A stretch of DNA of 64,000 nucleotides from Tetramitus jugosus (GCA_937625935.1 OW569363.1:124001-188000); one strand, 5' to 3'. Counted from the first letter of the stretch, positions 51,601-59,161 are shown. Translations and numbers: made by a program. Notes: a model not told the origin generated them from the sequence alone.

Positions 51601-52732
51601 GCTTTTGCCACAGTTGTTTTTGAACTGCCTCCACCTTAGCAAGACCGGAGAGTCGCACAACAGGAATTGATGTTAGGAAACATAAGGCAATTCCAGATTG
51701 TCGATCTGGCACGTTGAAGTCCTTTCCCACGAGAAGTTCAAACAGGCGAACTAGCTGTTGGATAGAGTACTTCTTCACCAAGAGCGATAATCCAGAACTA
51801 AGGGTATACATGGTAATCAATTTCTTACTAGCGTTGCCGTCTTCTAGAAGATCAAGGAAAGCATCAATGTTCAAGGTAAAACTCGCAAAGGGCAAAGAAA
51901 TGCCACAAAACATTCCAGTAGGGTTGGGTCTTTGTTCCAATGGACTCACAAACCAGTCTCTGATGAGTTGGATGACTTTCAAGTTGATCTCTTTGTTCTT
52001 GGAGGCAAGAATTTTGATTACATCTGAATAACGTGTTGCTAATTTCGACATTGGAGCGACGTAGCCGTAGTACGATTTCTTAACAGACTCAGTCAACGAG
52101 CTATGAAGTCGTTGTTGAATTTCTCTTAAGAGTTTCAACACAGCCAAAGGATGATTCTTCACCAAATTCTTGAATATCTTGGGGTCATTCTCATGCAACA
52201 CATTGACGATAATATCTACAATCAAGTCGTCAGATTCATCACCGTTAGGCACTAACCCAGCCAATAGAATCAAGACATTGGCCTTGGAGAAGCTAGCATG
52301 CGCAGCAACACGCATTAACAAATCCTTGTTGATCATACATCTCTTGTGTTGGGAGATTGCCTTCACCAGTGCATTCAGAAATACAGGTGAGTATTGATCG
52401 TTTGTCGGGAACAACAATTCATTGACTTGGTCAACTGACAACAACTTTGAACCGCTCTTAATTGCCAACAAGTACACGTTTGCAGAATATGCCTTGTGGT
52501 TAACCAAGAGCTCAAACAATCGATCAGTGTCTCTATAGGCAAGGAGTAACTTGACACCGAGCAATTGAAAAAGGACACGATTGTTTTGCACAGACAACAA
52601 CTTTTCCAACAAGAGTGATTCTCTGGTCTGAGTCAAGCTGAAGGTGCGTGGGAATGTTTGATAGAGAAACTTATCTTGTTCCAAGGCAGTTTGGAAGGAT
52701 TGGTACTGAACTACAAAATCGTTGATATTCAT
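48683..52732 (-). CDS. Very large helical-repeat protein, family not recognised
   Basis: The first in-frame ATG is at 52732, giving 1349 residues (the frame is open 35 codons further without an ATG). The sequence is helical throughout with Leu/Val-rich units of 35-45 residues, as in HEAT/ARM-type scaffolds (for example FLNALVKAISQHKRCMINKD and KANVLILLAGLV). There are no membrane spans or catalytic motifs. A CxxC...H cluster near residue 755 (DCTYCLNPHI) may be chance. I cannot name it; large solenoid subunits of nuclear or trafficking complexes are the obvious class. It is the longest gene in the window and has no intron. Confidence 0.75.
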   Translation of the reverse strand: MNINDFVVQYQSFQTALEQDKFLYQTFPRTFSLTQTRESLLLEKLLSVQNNRVLFQLLGVKLLLAYRDTDRLFELLVNHKAYSANVYLLAIKSGSKLLSVDQVNELLFPTNDQYSPVFLNALVKAISQHKRCMINKDLLMRVAAHASFSKANVLILLAGLVPNGDESDDLIVDIIVNVLHENDPKIFKNLVKNHPLAVLKLLREIQQRLHSSLTESVKKSYYGYVAPMSKLATRYSDVIKILASKNKEINLKVIQLIRDWFVSPLEQRPNPTGMFCGISLPFASFTLNIDAFLDLLEDGNASKKLITMYTLSSGLSLLVKKYSIQQLVRLFELLVGKDFNVPDRQSGIALCFLTSIPVVRLSGLAKVEAVQKQLWQKHGEQFENWLLKKIQIGQLCHLIPELGSRIADKKFRVAQLTTPELSQFQNKCTYLKYIESSVSNDEQLTEFKKHCSNTEPEVRAVVMSSLLFASLYHRTNLKHVLKFVLEKLANERDEFMNFFGNRIYPDSYMGKHCNTLYSIIRANIVQDDELLALWGSLIKLIARKTSQPIQNYLLTVSGGYRNKEEKKKLSLWSLDVGKSCSTSDRESLVKRMGFDQRRDYQVWNFECLSKPLLEYFQEQESKWRFGELATLLQNIDLACLSKQFLNLYKTLVVPALFTLPMITEESNIQGIMYLVNISQYFYSPEEIDDIFSRLLDTDPSFIFCSSVQRWVFSRRTPFSLVERYLSLNENCTMSFDELHDLNKNSNHLLTHQSDCTYCLNPHIMREQKIERYLSEETMNKVTRMMVNTARITLTSNHNLSLTSFVPPDSMKLQKHVYLPQGHVQKRLLQFAGRMQVEKQEAVFFRKLVDDVILSLAEEEETKIKDDVMGIAKMSKYLTAYHPEELLQEILDVMRSDCALYYYCALMRCSSFVPLQQWIQHLSGFINQKQADLEMDIFNPNWSVTLQKLLFSWIKRVWLFKTDFSSPQLITTLLNSFKSHKTHKDTKLMIIGVLLRYVASTTNPEEPDVQRVLPVIINSLSHEYEQIPRTITSSVYQLSFKSREIRNSLIVGVSQLLSHENAKTCFEAWKTTSQGLMALTDVSLPKNAIDQLANQCTKQLLSFDRNLRQDLVAHAISVYVTILSYESGLADNFMNTMASLISDQQYIDMDLKFVNELGFDRPRIERLKLICDRLVNILSDNRELKSVITYPFFDLLLKFEPMIYFSQGVWMSFSLAQTLEEIIDALSIAVRNICSLTNPTMKTIGAQSVLDSVISSFNSFSKRLQSGDFERLVQHVQSTYEQLPSENSLEFELWASILYIALRTRLEQTIFWTDCPLISSIREKSRVCPLVGYVCVKLPALTIKPVENSQ

Positions 52733-53106
52733 TGTTACTTGAATGTAATTGATTGTTTTTGGAGTCTTGGGTTGTTTGTCGTCAATAAATGGGATGAGTT
52801 TTTGATACTTCCTGCAGGAAAATGTCACATGAGCCAATCAGATTTTCGTGATCCTTCACCATAATTCCATTTTAGGAAGAAGGATTCTTGCCATTCGTGT
52901 TGGCATCTGATAATTGACTCCAGCAGTGGAGGATTGCATCAGGTTCAACCCCGCATCTCGGCATCATCGTACAAATCGTTCCGTACTACTGGTTGCAGAA
53001 CCAACTGTCGATCAACAAATGTATTCTTGGGAAAGTCGAACTGATTCTTACGTTTCATTACAGCGACGTACTGTACCTTGCCTTGTCGACAGTGTTAAAT
53101 CGTCTC
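52733..53106. other. Spacer upstream of the large gene
   Basis: About 370 bp with the promoter of the large minus-strand gene. No tRNA or gene is seen here. Confidence 0.4.
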
Positions 53107-53172
53107 ATGGGCGTCATTCACTCTTCTTCTCTTGTGGTTCCCGACGGTGCATCTACAGGTTGGAAGAATCAA
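53107..53172 (-). mobile_element. Relic of retroposon B (3' end piece)
   Basis: This piece closely matches the end of the element B coding region and its first 3' hairpin (compare 46481-46544 on the same strand): the stop region CTACAGGTTG..GAAGAATC, the GTCGGG block and GAGTGAATGACGCC are all there. The poly(A) end and most of the element are missing or unrecognisable. A further B-like scrap (GATGCTCGCATCAA...) lies near 53285-53300. Confidence 0.65.
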
Positions 53173-53405
53173 CCTTTTGCGAGCAGCAGCTGTTTTTTTG
53201 AATACAACCAGTGGTTGCGCTGTTTATTCTGTGTTTCTTCTCTTTGCACAAGGTAACTAATGGCTGTTAAATTATTTTTGTTGTTGATGCTCGCATCAAG
53301 TTCTTTGGAGCTAGTGAAGAGCATCACTTCAAGACCCCTCCTCTTGGTGTACAATAGTTTGGCTTTTCTCTGCTACGTCCTTCGTCATTCCATTCTTCGT
53401 TAATC

Positions 53406-53692
53406 CTCTCGTTACTTGGTGGCGCAGGTCGTCCACCACAGCCAGGAGCTCTTGATACATCTTGGTCAGCCTCTTGCTGACAGCCTTGACAGGGTCACGT
53501 GGGCGTGGAAGGAAGCGCTTTGCTTCCACCTCCACTGGCATGTCTTGAACGTTCCGAAGCAAAGCTTCGGCATACGTTTCAGACTCCATCACAACAAAGG
53601 CAGTGTTGTGCTTCTTGAGCACATTCTTGACGTCGTGGATTCTCATACTCACGAACAACAGGGGTGTGTGTTCGTTTTTTCATCGGCGTTTT
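53406..53692 (-). mobile_element. Relic of retroposon A (tRNA-Asp locus), internally deleted and 3'-truncated
   Basis: The minus strand starts with AAAACGCCGATG, the element A 5' end, and follows A through TGTTGTTCGTGAGTATGAG. It then jumps with the same internal deletion found in the copy at 56806-57840, and continues through the second RRM-like unit and the helix to CACCAAGT, where the likeness stops. No poly(A) or target-site duplication can be seen. The 5' junction is 55 nt upstream of tRNA-Asp. It encodes a broken ORF1 fragment (53329-53658). Confidence 0.8.
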
Positions 53693-53747
53693 CCTTTCAG
53701 TTGCTGGCTTTCCACCGTCAAATATCGTAAAAACAATTAATTCAACA

Positions 53748-53818
53748 TTGGTCATGGTATAGGGGTAGCATTCCAGACTGTCACTCTGGCGACCCGGGTT
53801 CGATTCCCGGTGATCGAG
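53748..53818 (+). tRNA. tRNA-Asp (GTC)
   Basis: The acceptor strand TTGGTCA pairs with TGATCGA using two G-T pairs. The anticodon arm CCAGA-CTGTCAC-TCTGG gives GTC, reading GAC/GAT. The T arm is CCGGG-TTCGATT-CCCGG. There is no intron. A T4 run at 53822-53825 is the terminator. The 3' end of the next minus-strand gene lies only 15 bp downstream. Confidence 0.94.
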
Positions 53819-53833
53819 AACTTTTGTGTTTCT

Positions 53834-54823
53834 TTATTGGTTTTGGGTTGGTTGTGGGCCGGTCAGTGTCTTCATCTGTTGTTTGTATCGATCCAACTCC
53901 ACTCTCAACTGTATATTCTCTTCTTTGTATTTTAGATTGTCCTGAGATAAGTGATTCACTTGATTTTGGAGTTCTTCCAACGTGTTCAAAATATTGACAA
54001 CAGGCTGCTCTTGTTGTTGCAAGAGGCCACTACTACCTGTTGCGTTCTGTTGCCCTGTCGAAGGGTTCGCTGAGGAATAGACATAAGTCTGCTGAGCAGT
54101 CACTGCACGCGAAAGAATCGAGCTCGAAGGGTGAAGTGCCGCTTGGTGCAACACGTTAGAATTACTCTGAAGTTGAGCGTACAAGGCGTTTAAAATCTTC
54201 ATTTGCTTCGATGTTGTGTCCTGAATATTTTTCACTTGGGTAGCCAGAGATTTTAAAAGATCATTGTTCGGTGCGCCACTACTCGATGTGCTCATTGATT
54301 GCGGGTGCTGCTGTTGACCAGTTGGGATACTCATGAGCATAGATAGACTATCAGATGAGTTGGGTGTACTGCTGGAGGAACTACAGGGAGAAGTTGTTGT
54401 GATAGCATGAGAGTGCCTTCTGTTTGACAATTGACTCGCAGTGCTGCTTGACCGTGAGCTCGATGTTGACTTGTTGGACTTCACTTCAGTGATTTGAAAC
54501 CGCCCAATGCTCGAAGGAGGTGTAGTGGCTGTCGAGATTTCTGGTCGATGAGGAGGAGCCGTGTCTGCTCCAGCGACCATCGTCTGTGTCGTCGTTCTGC
54601 CATGTGCAATGATTGGATGACTGGAACTGCGTGTCAATGGAGAGGTGGGCCGAGGTGGTAGAGTCTTTAATTCGGTCAAGTTCACCGGAGGTTGTCTCTT
54701 GGGAGCAACGGGCGGAAGTGGTCCCTCCTTTGGGTTGCGTTGTGCGTTATGACTCTCGTTTGTGAAACTGCCCATCATTGATGACTTTGGTGTTGCTGTT
54801 GTTGTTGGTTGTTCAGAGCTCAT
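53834..54823 (-). CDS. Ser/Thr/Pro-rich coiled-coil protein with an RFxI motif
   Basis: The 329-residue single-exon product is mostly low complexity: a Pro-rich part (about 30-65), a Ser-rich part (about 115-185), a helical stretch (LLKSLATQVKNIQDTTSKQM) and a C-terminal leucine-rich coiled coil (about 275-320: LNTLEELQNQVNHLSQDNLK). At about residue 107 is IGRFQITEVKS. GRFQ[VI] is the form of the RFxV/I motif by which WNK kinases and ion cotransporters bind the CCT domain of OSR1/SPAK-type kinases. A link to that pathway is a guess from one short motif. Confidence 0.6.
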   Translation of the reverse strand: MSSEQPTTTATPKSSMMGSFTNESHNAQRNPKEGPLPPVAPKRQPPVNLTELKTLPPRPTSPLTRSSSHPIIAHGRTTTQTMVAGADTAPPHRPEISTATTPPSSIGRFQITEVKSNKSTSSSRSSSTASQLSNRRHSHAITTTSPCSSSSSTPNSSDSLSMLMSIPTGQQQHPQSMSTSSSGAPNNDLLKSLATQVKNIQDTTSKQMKILNALYAQLQSNSNVLHQAALHPSSSILSRAVTAQQTYVYSSANPSTGQQNATGSSGLLQQQEQPVVNILNTLEELQNQVNHLSQDNLKYKEENIQLRVELDRYKQQMKTLTGPQPTQNQ

Positions 54824-55370
54824 TCTCTGGTTTTGGATGATCGAAAAGGTTTGGGGATCAGCAGGTGCTAATTGTTAAAAGCCGAGATTAAAACTCGTGT
54901 AGGAATGAAAATAATATCAATACTTGTGTATTCCACAAGGGTGTATTGTTCTCAATTTTTAGGTTGTCTTGCTTCAAATCCGACCGTTCAAAGTTGCAAT
55001 CCATTCATTTTTTATTTTTGGTTATTATTCGATTTTGGATCTTTTTGGGGAATTCCTGAAATTCTGCCTTGTCAACCAGGTCACATTCGTGAAGCCTCCA
55101 CCGGTTGCTTGAGTTCCTTGTGCAAGACGATATCGAAGGGCCAACATTGATCAGGTTCAGAACTTTATGACAATTGAACTCAAATAGTGCCAATAGAGTC
55201 CCAGAGTTTCGCATCATAAAACCAACACACAAATTGTTGTCTCCTTAAAAATGCCCATATCGATCGAAGAGTTGATTTGACGAGTCAGATAAAAGTGAGA
55301 AATGACCGAGTTTTTGTGATTGTTGAATTTGCTTTACCATGGGAAAAAAAAAGTTTTTGCTGAAATGATC
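54824..55370. other. AT-rich spacer
   Basis: About 550 bp. One plus-strand frame (54872-55150) is Cys-rich but has no family likeness, so it is left uncalled. The right part is the 3' flank of the aquaporin gene. Confidence 0.4.
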
Positions 55371-56456
55371 TTAGTTGGATTGAGGTCTAACCTTGCTCTT
55401 GACAAAGTCAATGGCAGGACGAATGAGCACCAGTCCGTCCGTGTCCTTGTTGTGCGCCAAAATCATTTGCATGTAACCAGCGACAGTTGCACCCAACAAA
55501 TCAGCCACCCAGTACAACCAGTGCTCAGTCCACTTGTTGGCCAACAGTGCAGGACCAAAAGCTCTAGCAGGGTTGTAGCACCCACCAGACACTGTGCCTC
55601 CCACAAGGTTCAAGAAACCAATGGTGAATCCAATGGCAATTGGCGCAAAAGCTCCCTTGGAAGTACCACTCGTGGTGTACACGGTGAGCTTTGGTCTCGT
55701 TCTCTTGCTTGCAGCAGCAGAAGCAGCAGAGGATTGAGGCTTCAATTCAGGTTGATCCGTGTCCAACAACAAGTCATCTGCCTGTTGCTCCAAATCAATC
55801 TCAGCCTTGTTTTGATCCTCGTTTTCAATCTTGTCAAAAGCAGTCGCAAAAATAATGTACACCAAAATAAACGTCAAAATGAATTCCATGACAAAGGCAT
55901 TGTAGAGCTTGGTCTCTGGTCCTCTGGCAACCAACACCTTTGAGGCTGCATCCGTACCAGGGAACGCAATAATCAACACGAGAACAGCCAATGAAGCACC
56001 GACACACTGAGCAGCAATGTACATTAAAAGCTTCAAAAAATCAATTTTTCCAGTGACCCATGTGGCCCAAGTCACAGCAGGATTAAAGTTTGCACCAGAC
56101 ACATCAGCAAAAGAATACACGAGTGCAACTGCCAAGAAACCAGTGCAGAGTGCCATACGGAGTGCCAATGATGTGTTAGAGGCATTGGCCTCAAATTGAT
56201 AATTAAAGGCAGCAGCTGTTCCTACGAAAATGAAGATAAAGGTGCACAAGAGTTCACCAAAAGCAGCCTTTGCCAACAGAATTCTCTTCTGCCAGACAAG
56301 GTTTGGAGGTGTGATGGCAGTGTTGTTGTTGTTGTGGCTTGCAGCTGAATCGGCATGATGATGAGTGGGAGGAGTGGTGTGATGACCACGGTGGCCCAAT
56401 GTGTTGGAGTCATCAAGGTCAACGTCCCTCAGATTGTAATCGTCACGATAGCTCAT
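55371..56456 (-). CDS. Aquaporin (MIP family channel)
   Basis: A water or small-solute channel of 361 residues starting at the ATG at 56456 (MSYRDDYNLRD); the frame extends upstream without a better start. Six membrane spans follow a His/Asn-rich N-terminus. The two pore motifs are intact: GANFNPAVTWATW (NPA, about residue 124) and GGCYNPARAFGPALLANKW (NPA, about residue 294), the latter with the conserved Arg. The segment before each motif (ALVYSFADVSGANFNP and LVGGTVSGGCYNP) is typical of water-selective members. A charged insert of about 60 residues (about 215-275) enlarges the loop after span 4/5. It may serve the contractile vacuole; that is inference. Confidence 0.9.
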   Translation of the reverse strand: MSYRDDYNLRDVDLDDSNTLGHRGHHTTPPTHHHADSAASHNNNNTAITPPNLVWQKRILLAKAAFGELLCTFIFIFVGTAAAFNYQFEANASNTSLALRMALCTGFLAVALVYSFADVSGANFNPAVTWATWVTGKIDFLKLLMYIAAQCVGASLAVLVLIIAFPGTDAASKVLVARGPETKLYNAFVMEFILTFILVYIIFATAFDKIENEDQNKAEIDLEQQADDLLLDTDQPELKPQSSAASAAASKRTRPKLTVYTTSGTSKGAFAPIAIGFTIGFLNLVGGTVSGGCYNPARAFGPALLANKWTEHWLYWVADLLGATVAGYMQMILAHNKDTDGLVLIRPAIDFVKSKVRPQSN

Positions 56457-56677
56457 ATGATTGGTGGTGTGTGAGTGAGTGAGTGATTGTTGGTTGTTGT
56501 TGTTTGTTGGTGGTTTTGTTGTTGTGGTGCCTGTCAAAAAAAAACGCGTCGAAAACTGTTGTTGATTCGCGAAAATTCGTGTGAACAGCCCCAAATCTAC
56601 ATCATGAATAGGAGGATAAGAAACGGATATCTGCCAAAAAATCTTTTATTTACAAGAATCTCAACAAGGAGCAAAAC

Positions 56678-56750
56678 TGGAGCCACAGGGAATCGAACCC
56701 TGGACCTCATGCATGCAAAGCACGCGCTCTACCAACTGAGCCATGACCCC
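56678..56750 (-). tRNA. tRNA-Ala (TGC)
   Basis: Read on the minus strand, GGGGTCA pairs with TGGCTCC (G-T pairs at two places). The D arm GGCTCAGTTGGTAGAGC is standard. The anticodon arm CGTGC-TTTGCAT-GCATG gives TGC, reading GCA. The T arm is CAGGG-TTCGATT-CCCTG. There is no intron. A T4 run follows (minus strand, 56676-56673). Retroposon copies lie just upstream, reading away from it. Confidence 0.95.
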
Positions 56751-56781
56751 TTGATGCTATTAATAACAAAGAAAGTCGCTA

Positions 56782-56795
56782 TTTTGTAATAGCTC
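56782..56795. repeat. Target-site duplication, tRNA-proximal copy of element B'
   Basis: TTTTGTAATAGCTC, identical to 59148-59161 (15 bp if the preceding A is counted). The later A' insertion separates its end from the B' body. Confidence 0.9.
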
Positions 56796-56805
56796 AAAAA
56801 ACGCA
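56790..56805. repeat. Target-site duplication, tRNA-proximal copy of element A'
   Basis: TAGCTCAAAAAACGCA, identical to 57841-57856. It spans the B' duplication and the first bases of B', which shows A' entered after B'. Confidence 0.9.
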
Positions 56806-57840
56806 AAAAAAACGCCGATGAAAAAACGAACACACACCCCTGTTGTTCGTGAGTATGAGAATCCACGACGTCAAGAATGTGCTCAAGAAGCACAACACTG
56901 CCTTTGTTGTGATGGAGTCTGAAACGTATGCCGAAGCTTTGCTTCGGAACGTTCAAGCCATGCCAGTGGAGGTGGAAGCAAAGCGCTTCCTTCCACGCCC
57001 GCGTGACCCTGTCAAGGCTGTCAGCAAGAGGCTGACCAAGATGTATCAAGAGCTCCTGGCTGTGGTGGACGACCTGCGCCACCAAGTCAGTGTGTTAAAA
57101 GAAATGGCTTCCGTCAACCGGATTCCCTTCGCGTCCCCGTCTCCAAGTACGCCGGACCGAATCTCCGAATTCGAACCTTCTACTCCGTCTACGACCGATG
57201 ACTGGGAGTCGATAATGCCGGAGTCCCGCCCCGCCACTCCAACTACGGTCACCCAAGAGCCAACCAACAACACCATGGATGAGGATGCTCGTAACAGAGC
57301 AATCCTCGAGCTAGTATTGAACACCTCCGAGGTGTTCAAGAAAGCCAAGAAGGAGATTGCTGCCCGAGCAATCATGGTGGACCGTGCAAGAAGCACAACC
57401 ACCCAAGAAGATCCAGTTGAGTTGGATCTCTGTAACCCCGACTGTGAGTTACAGAGTCCCCAACTCAACGAGAACAAGAAACGATCAGCACGTGTCACCG
57501 TTGGTGACACTGCTGGCAACAAGATCCCGGCCAGGTTGGCCAGCATCAAGTCAGGTGCACTCCGTAGGTCCTACCAACTGGCTAGGACTACGGAGCCATC
57601 TGACCTCACCAGTGGTGCTCCAGACGGTAGTGGAGGCCCTCGCAACGAATCCCTGAAGAAGGGATCAAAACAACATTCCAAGAAGAGAATGAATCCTGTT
57701 GCGTAGGTCTGCCACTCCTCTGGACAAGCACCACATCATGTTAGACAATTGAGAGCAGGCAAGCCTGCTCTCACACAAAAGAAAAATAAAAGTTCCGCAA
57801 CGTGGTGCTCACGCACCATTTGTTGTTTTAAAAAAAAAAA
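56806..57840 (+). mobile_element. Retroposon A' (tRNA-Ala locus), internal deletion derivative
   Basis: A 1035-bp copy of element A with the same 5' start (AAAAAACGCCGATG), the same 3' hairpins (57751-57772, a perfect 10-bp stem; 57803-57818, a 6-bp stem) and a poly(A) tract of about 11 nt. It is flanked by a 16-bp target-site duplication. About 356-358 bp of the first RRM-like unit (equivalent to 45945-46302 in A) are missing. It is inserted into the first bases of element B'. The 5' junction is 55 nt upstream of tRNA-Ala. Confidence 0.86.
56855..57706 (+). pseudogene. N-terminally deleted ORF1-like gene of A'
   Basis: Because of the internal deletion, the element's own start codon now leads quickly to a stop. 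A downstream ATG at 56855, in another frame, opens the rest: second RRM-like unit (NTAFVVMESETYAEALL), helix (VKAVSKRLTKMYQELLAVVD), then a disordered Thr/Ser/Pro and Lys/Arg-rich tail. The C-terminal half is intact here, unlike in copy A. Whether the short protein is made is unknown. Confidence 0.65.
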
Positions 57841-57856
57841 TAGCTCAAAAAACGCA
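57841..57856. repeat. Target-site duplication, distal copy of element A'
   Basis: TAGCTCAAAAAACGCA, identical to 56790-56805, directly after the A' poly(A) tract and forming the start of the B' remainder. Confidence 0.9.
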
Positions 57857-59147
57857 GAAAAACGGAATCACATGTCTGGTGATTCAACAAATTTGGTGAA
57901 GGAATACGGCAACAGCCGTTATGCAGTGTGGACCACTGCACGGAAAGGCTCTAGGCCAAGTGACAGAGAGGTCGTCATTACCGGCAACGGTAGTGGTGTC
58001 TCTCAGTCAGCATTGGCAAGAAAGATTGGAGAGGAGTTTGGTGACTGGCTCAACCGAGTCCAAGTCATTAAAAGGAAAGGCCAGCAACGCTTTGTTGCAT
58101 GGGTGACGGTCAAGGGTGACCGCATCTATGACTTTGTTGAGTTGTTCAACAAAGAGAGGAGGATTGGCAACAGCACTGCTGCACCCAAGCGCAGTGTTGA
58201 TTGCACAAGAAAGGTTGTCGTCCATGGCATGAAGAACATGTCAGTGGACGACATCAAGAAGCTACTGGGACCTGAGAAGGTTGCCAGTGTGCTCAAGAAG
58301 CGTGACACTGCTTTCGTGGTCATGGGTGATGAAACCTATGCACAAGCAGTGCTCAGCGGAGAGCAAAAGGTCAAGGCCACGGTCACTCGATACGTCGAGC
58401 GGCCACATGATCCCCTCAAGGCTGTCAACAAGAGGTTGACGAAGATGTACGAGGAGCTGCTGACGGTGGTTGACGCACTGCGTCGACAGGTCACAGAACT
58501 CACCAAGGACTTGGCAAAGACAAAGGGTCAAGAGAGCAACAAACCGGTTCCGATACCGGAACTAGAAGTTGCACAAAGAACTGATCCAGATCTAATGGAA
58601 GCAGAAGAACAAAGGAGTACAACACCACTGCCAACAGTGCCTGTTGTACAGCTCAGCGCTGAAAATCAGCAAATACTGGAGCAAGTGAATGCCACTTCTC
58701 CAGTGTTTGCAAGAGCGAAGAAGGAAATTGCTGCATTGGCACTTGCTGCTGCACGCAAAAAGTATGGTTTGACAGAGGACGAACCAGTCATTGTGGATGT
58801 GGATGATGACTCCGAAAAGGAGATTCAGAGTCCACAACTCAATGACAACAAGAAAAGGAGTGCTAGGATCACACTGGGTGATCTGAGGAGCAACAAGGCC
58901 CAAGACAAGAAAAAAACAACAGATGGCTCTGTGTCCATCGGCGGTCCTACTACAAGGTTACGCTCTTTGATGAAGAGCATCAACCAAAACACTCACCTGA
59001 GTGATTCTTCCAACCTGTAGGTGCACCGTCGGGGACAACAAGAGAAGAAGAGTGAATGACGCCCTACGGGTCGTCACTCACAAAACAAGTCAATAAATGA
59101 GCAATCGTGTGCTTGCGCACACTTGGTTGTATGGAACAAAAAAAAAA
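57847..59147 (+). mobile_element. Retroposon B' (tRNA-Ala locus), ORF1-only, intact ORF
   Basis: The copy starts with AAAAAACGCAGAAA, as element B does, and ends with a 10-nt poly(A) tract (59138-59147). The 14-bp target-site duplication is split by the later A' insertion. Two hairpins precede the poly(A): 59052-59081 and 59107-59122 (6-bp stem GTGTGC/GCACAC). The second differs in sequence from its partner in copy B but still folds. The reconstructed 5' junction is 45 nt upstream of tRNA-Ala. Confidence 0.87.
57872..59020 (+). CDS. ORF1-like protein of retroposon B'
   Basis: The intact 382-residue product is the same length as the B protein at 46525-47673 and differs at roughly two dozen positions, many of them conservative (for example DLFNKQRR against ELFNKERR). 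The two RRM-like units, the long helix and the charged tail are all kept. Two intact same-length copies at separate loci suggest recent activity or selection on the protein. No other enzyme is encoded. Confidence 0.8.
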   Translation: MSGDSTNLVKEYGNSRYAVWTTARKGSRPSDREVVITGNGSGVSQSALARKIGEEFGDWLNRVQVIKRKGQQRFVAWVTVKGDRIYDFVELFNKERRIGNSTAAPKRSVDCTRKVVVHGMKNMSVDDIKKLLGPEKVASVLKKRDTAFVVMGDETYAQAVLSGEQKVKATVTRYVERPHDPLKAVNKRLTKMYEELLTVVDALRRQVTELTKDLAKTKGQESNKPVPIPELEVAQRTDPDLMEAEEQRSTTPLPTVPVVQLSAENQQILEQVNATSPVFARAKKEIAALALAAARKKYGLTEDEPVIVDVDDDSEKEIQSPQLNDNKKRSARITLGDLRSNKAQDKKKTTDGSVSIGGPTTRLRSLMKSINQNTHLSDSSNL

Positions 59148-59161
59148 TTTTGTAATAGCTC
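59148..59161. repeat. Target-site duplication, distal copy of element B'
   Basis: TTTTGTAATAGCTC, identical to 56782-56795, directly after the B' poly(A) tract. Confidence 0.9.

Noticed and set aside
44954-59161. A large inverted repeat (about 45.0-47.7 kb against 56.8-59.1 kb) that could be a segmental duplication or an arm of a palindrome.
   Set aside because: The A and B units are in different order relative to the tRNA at the two loci, each copy has its own target-site duplication, and the flanks do not match. Independent insertions explain it.
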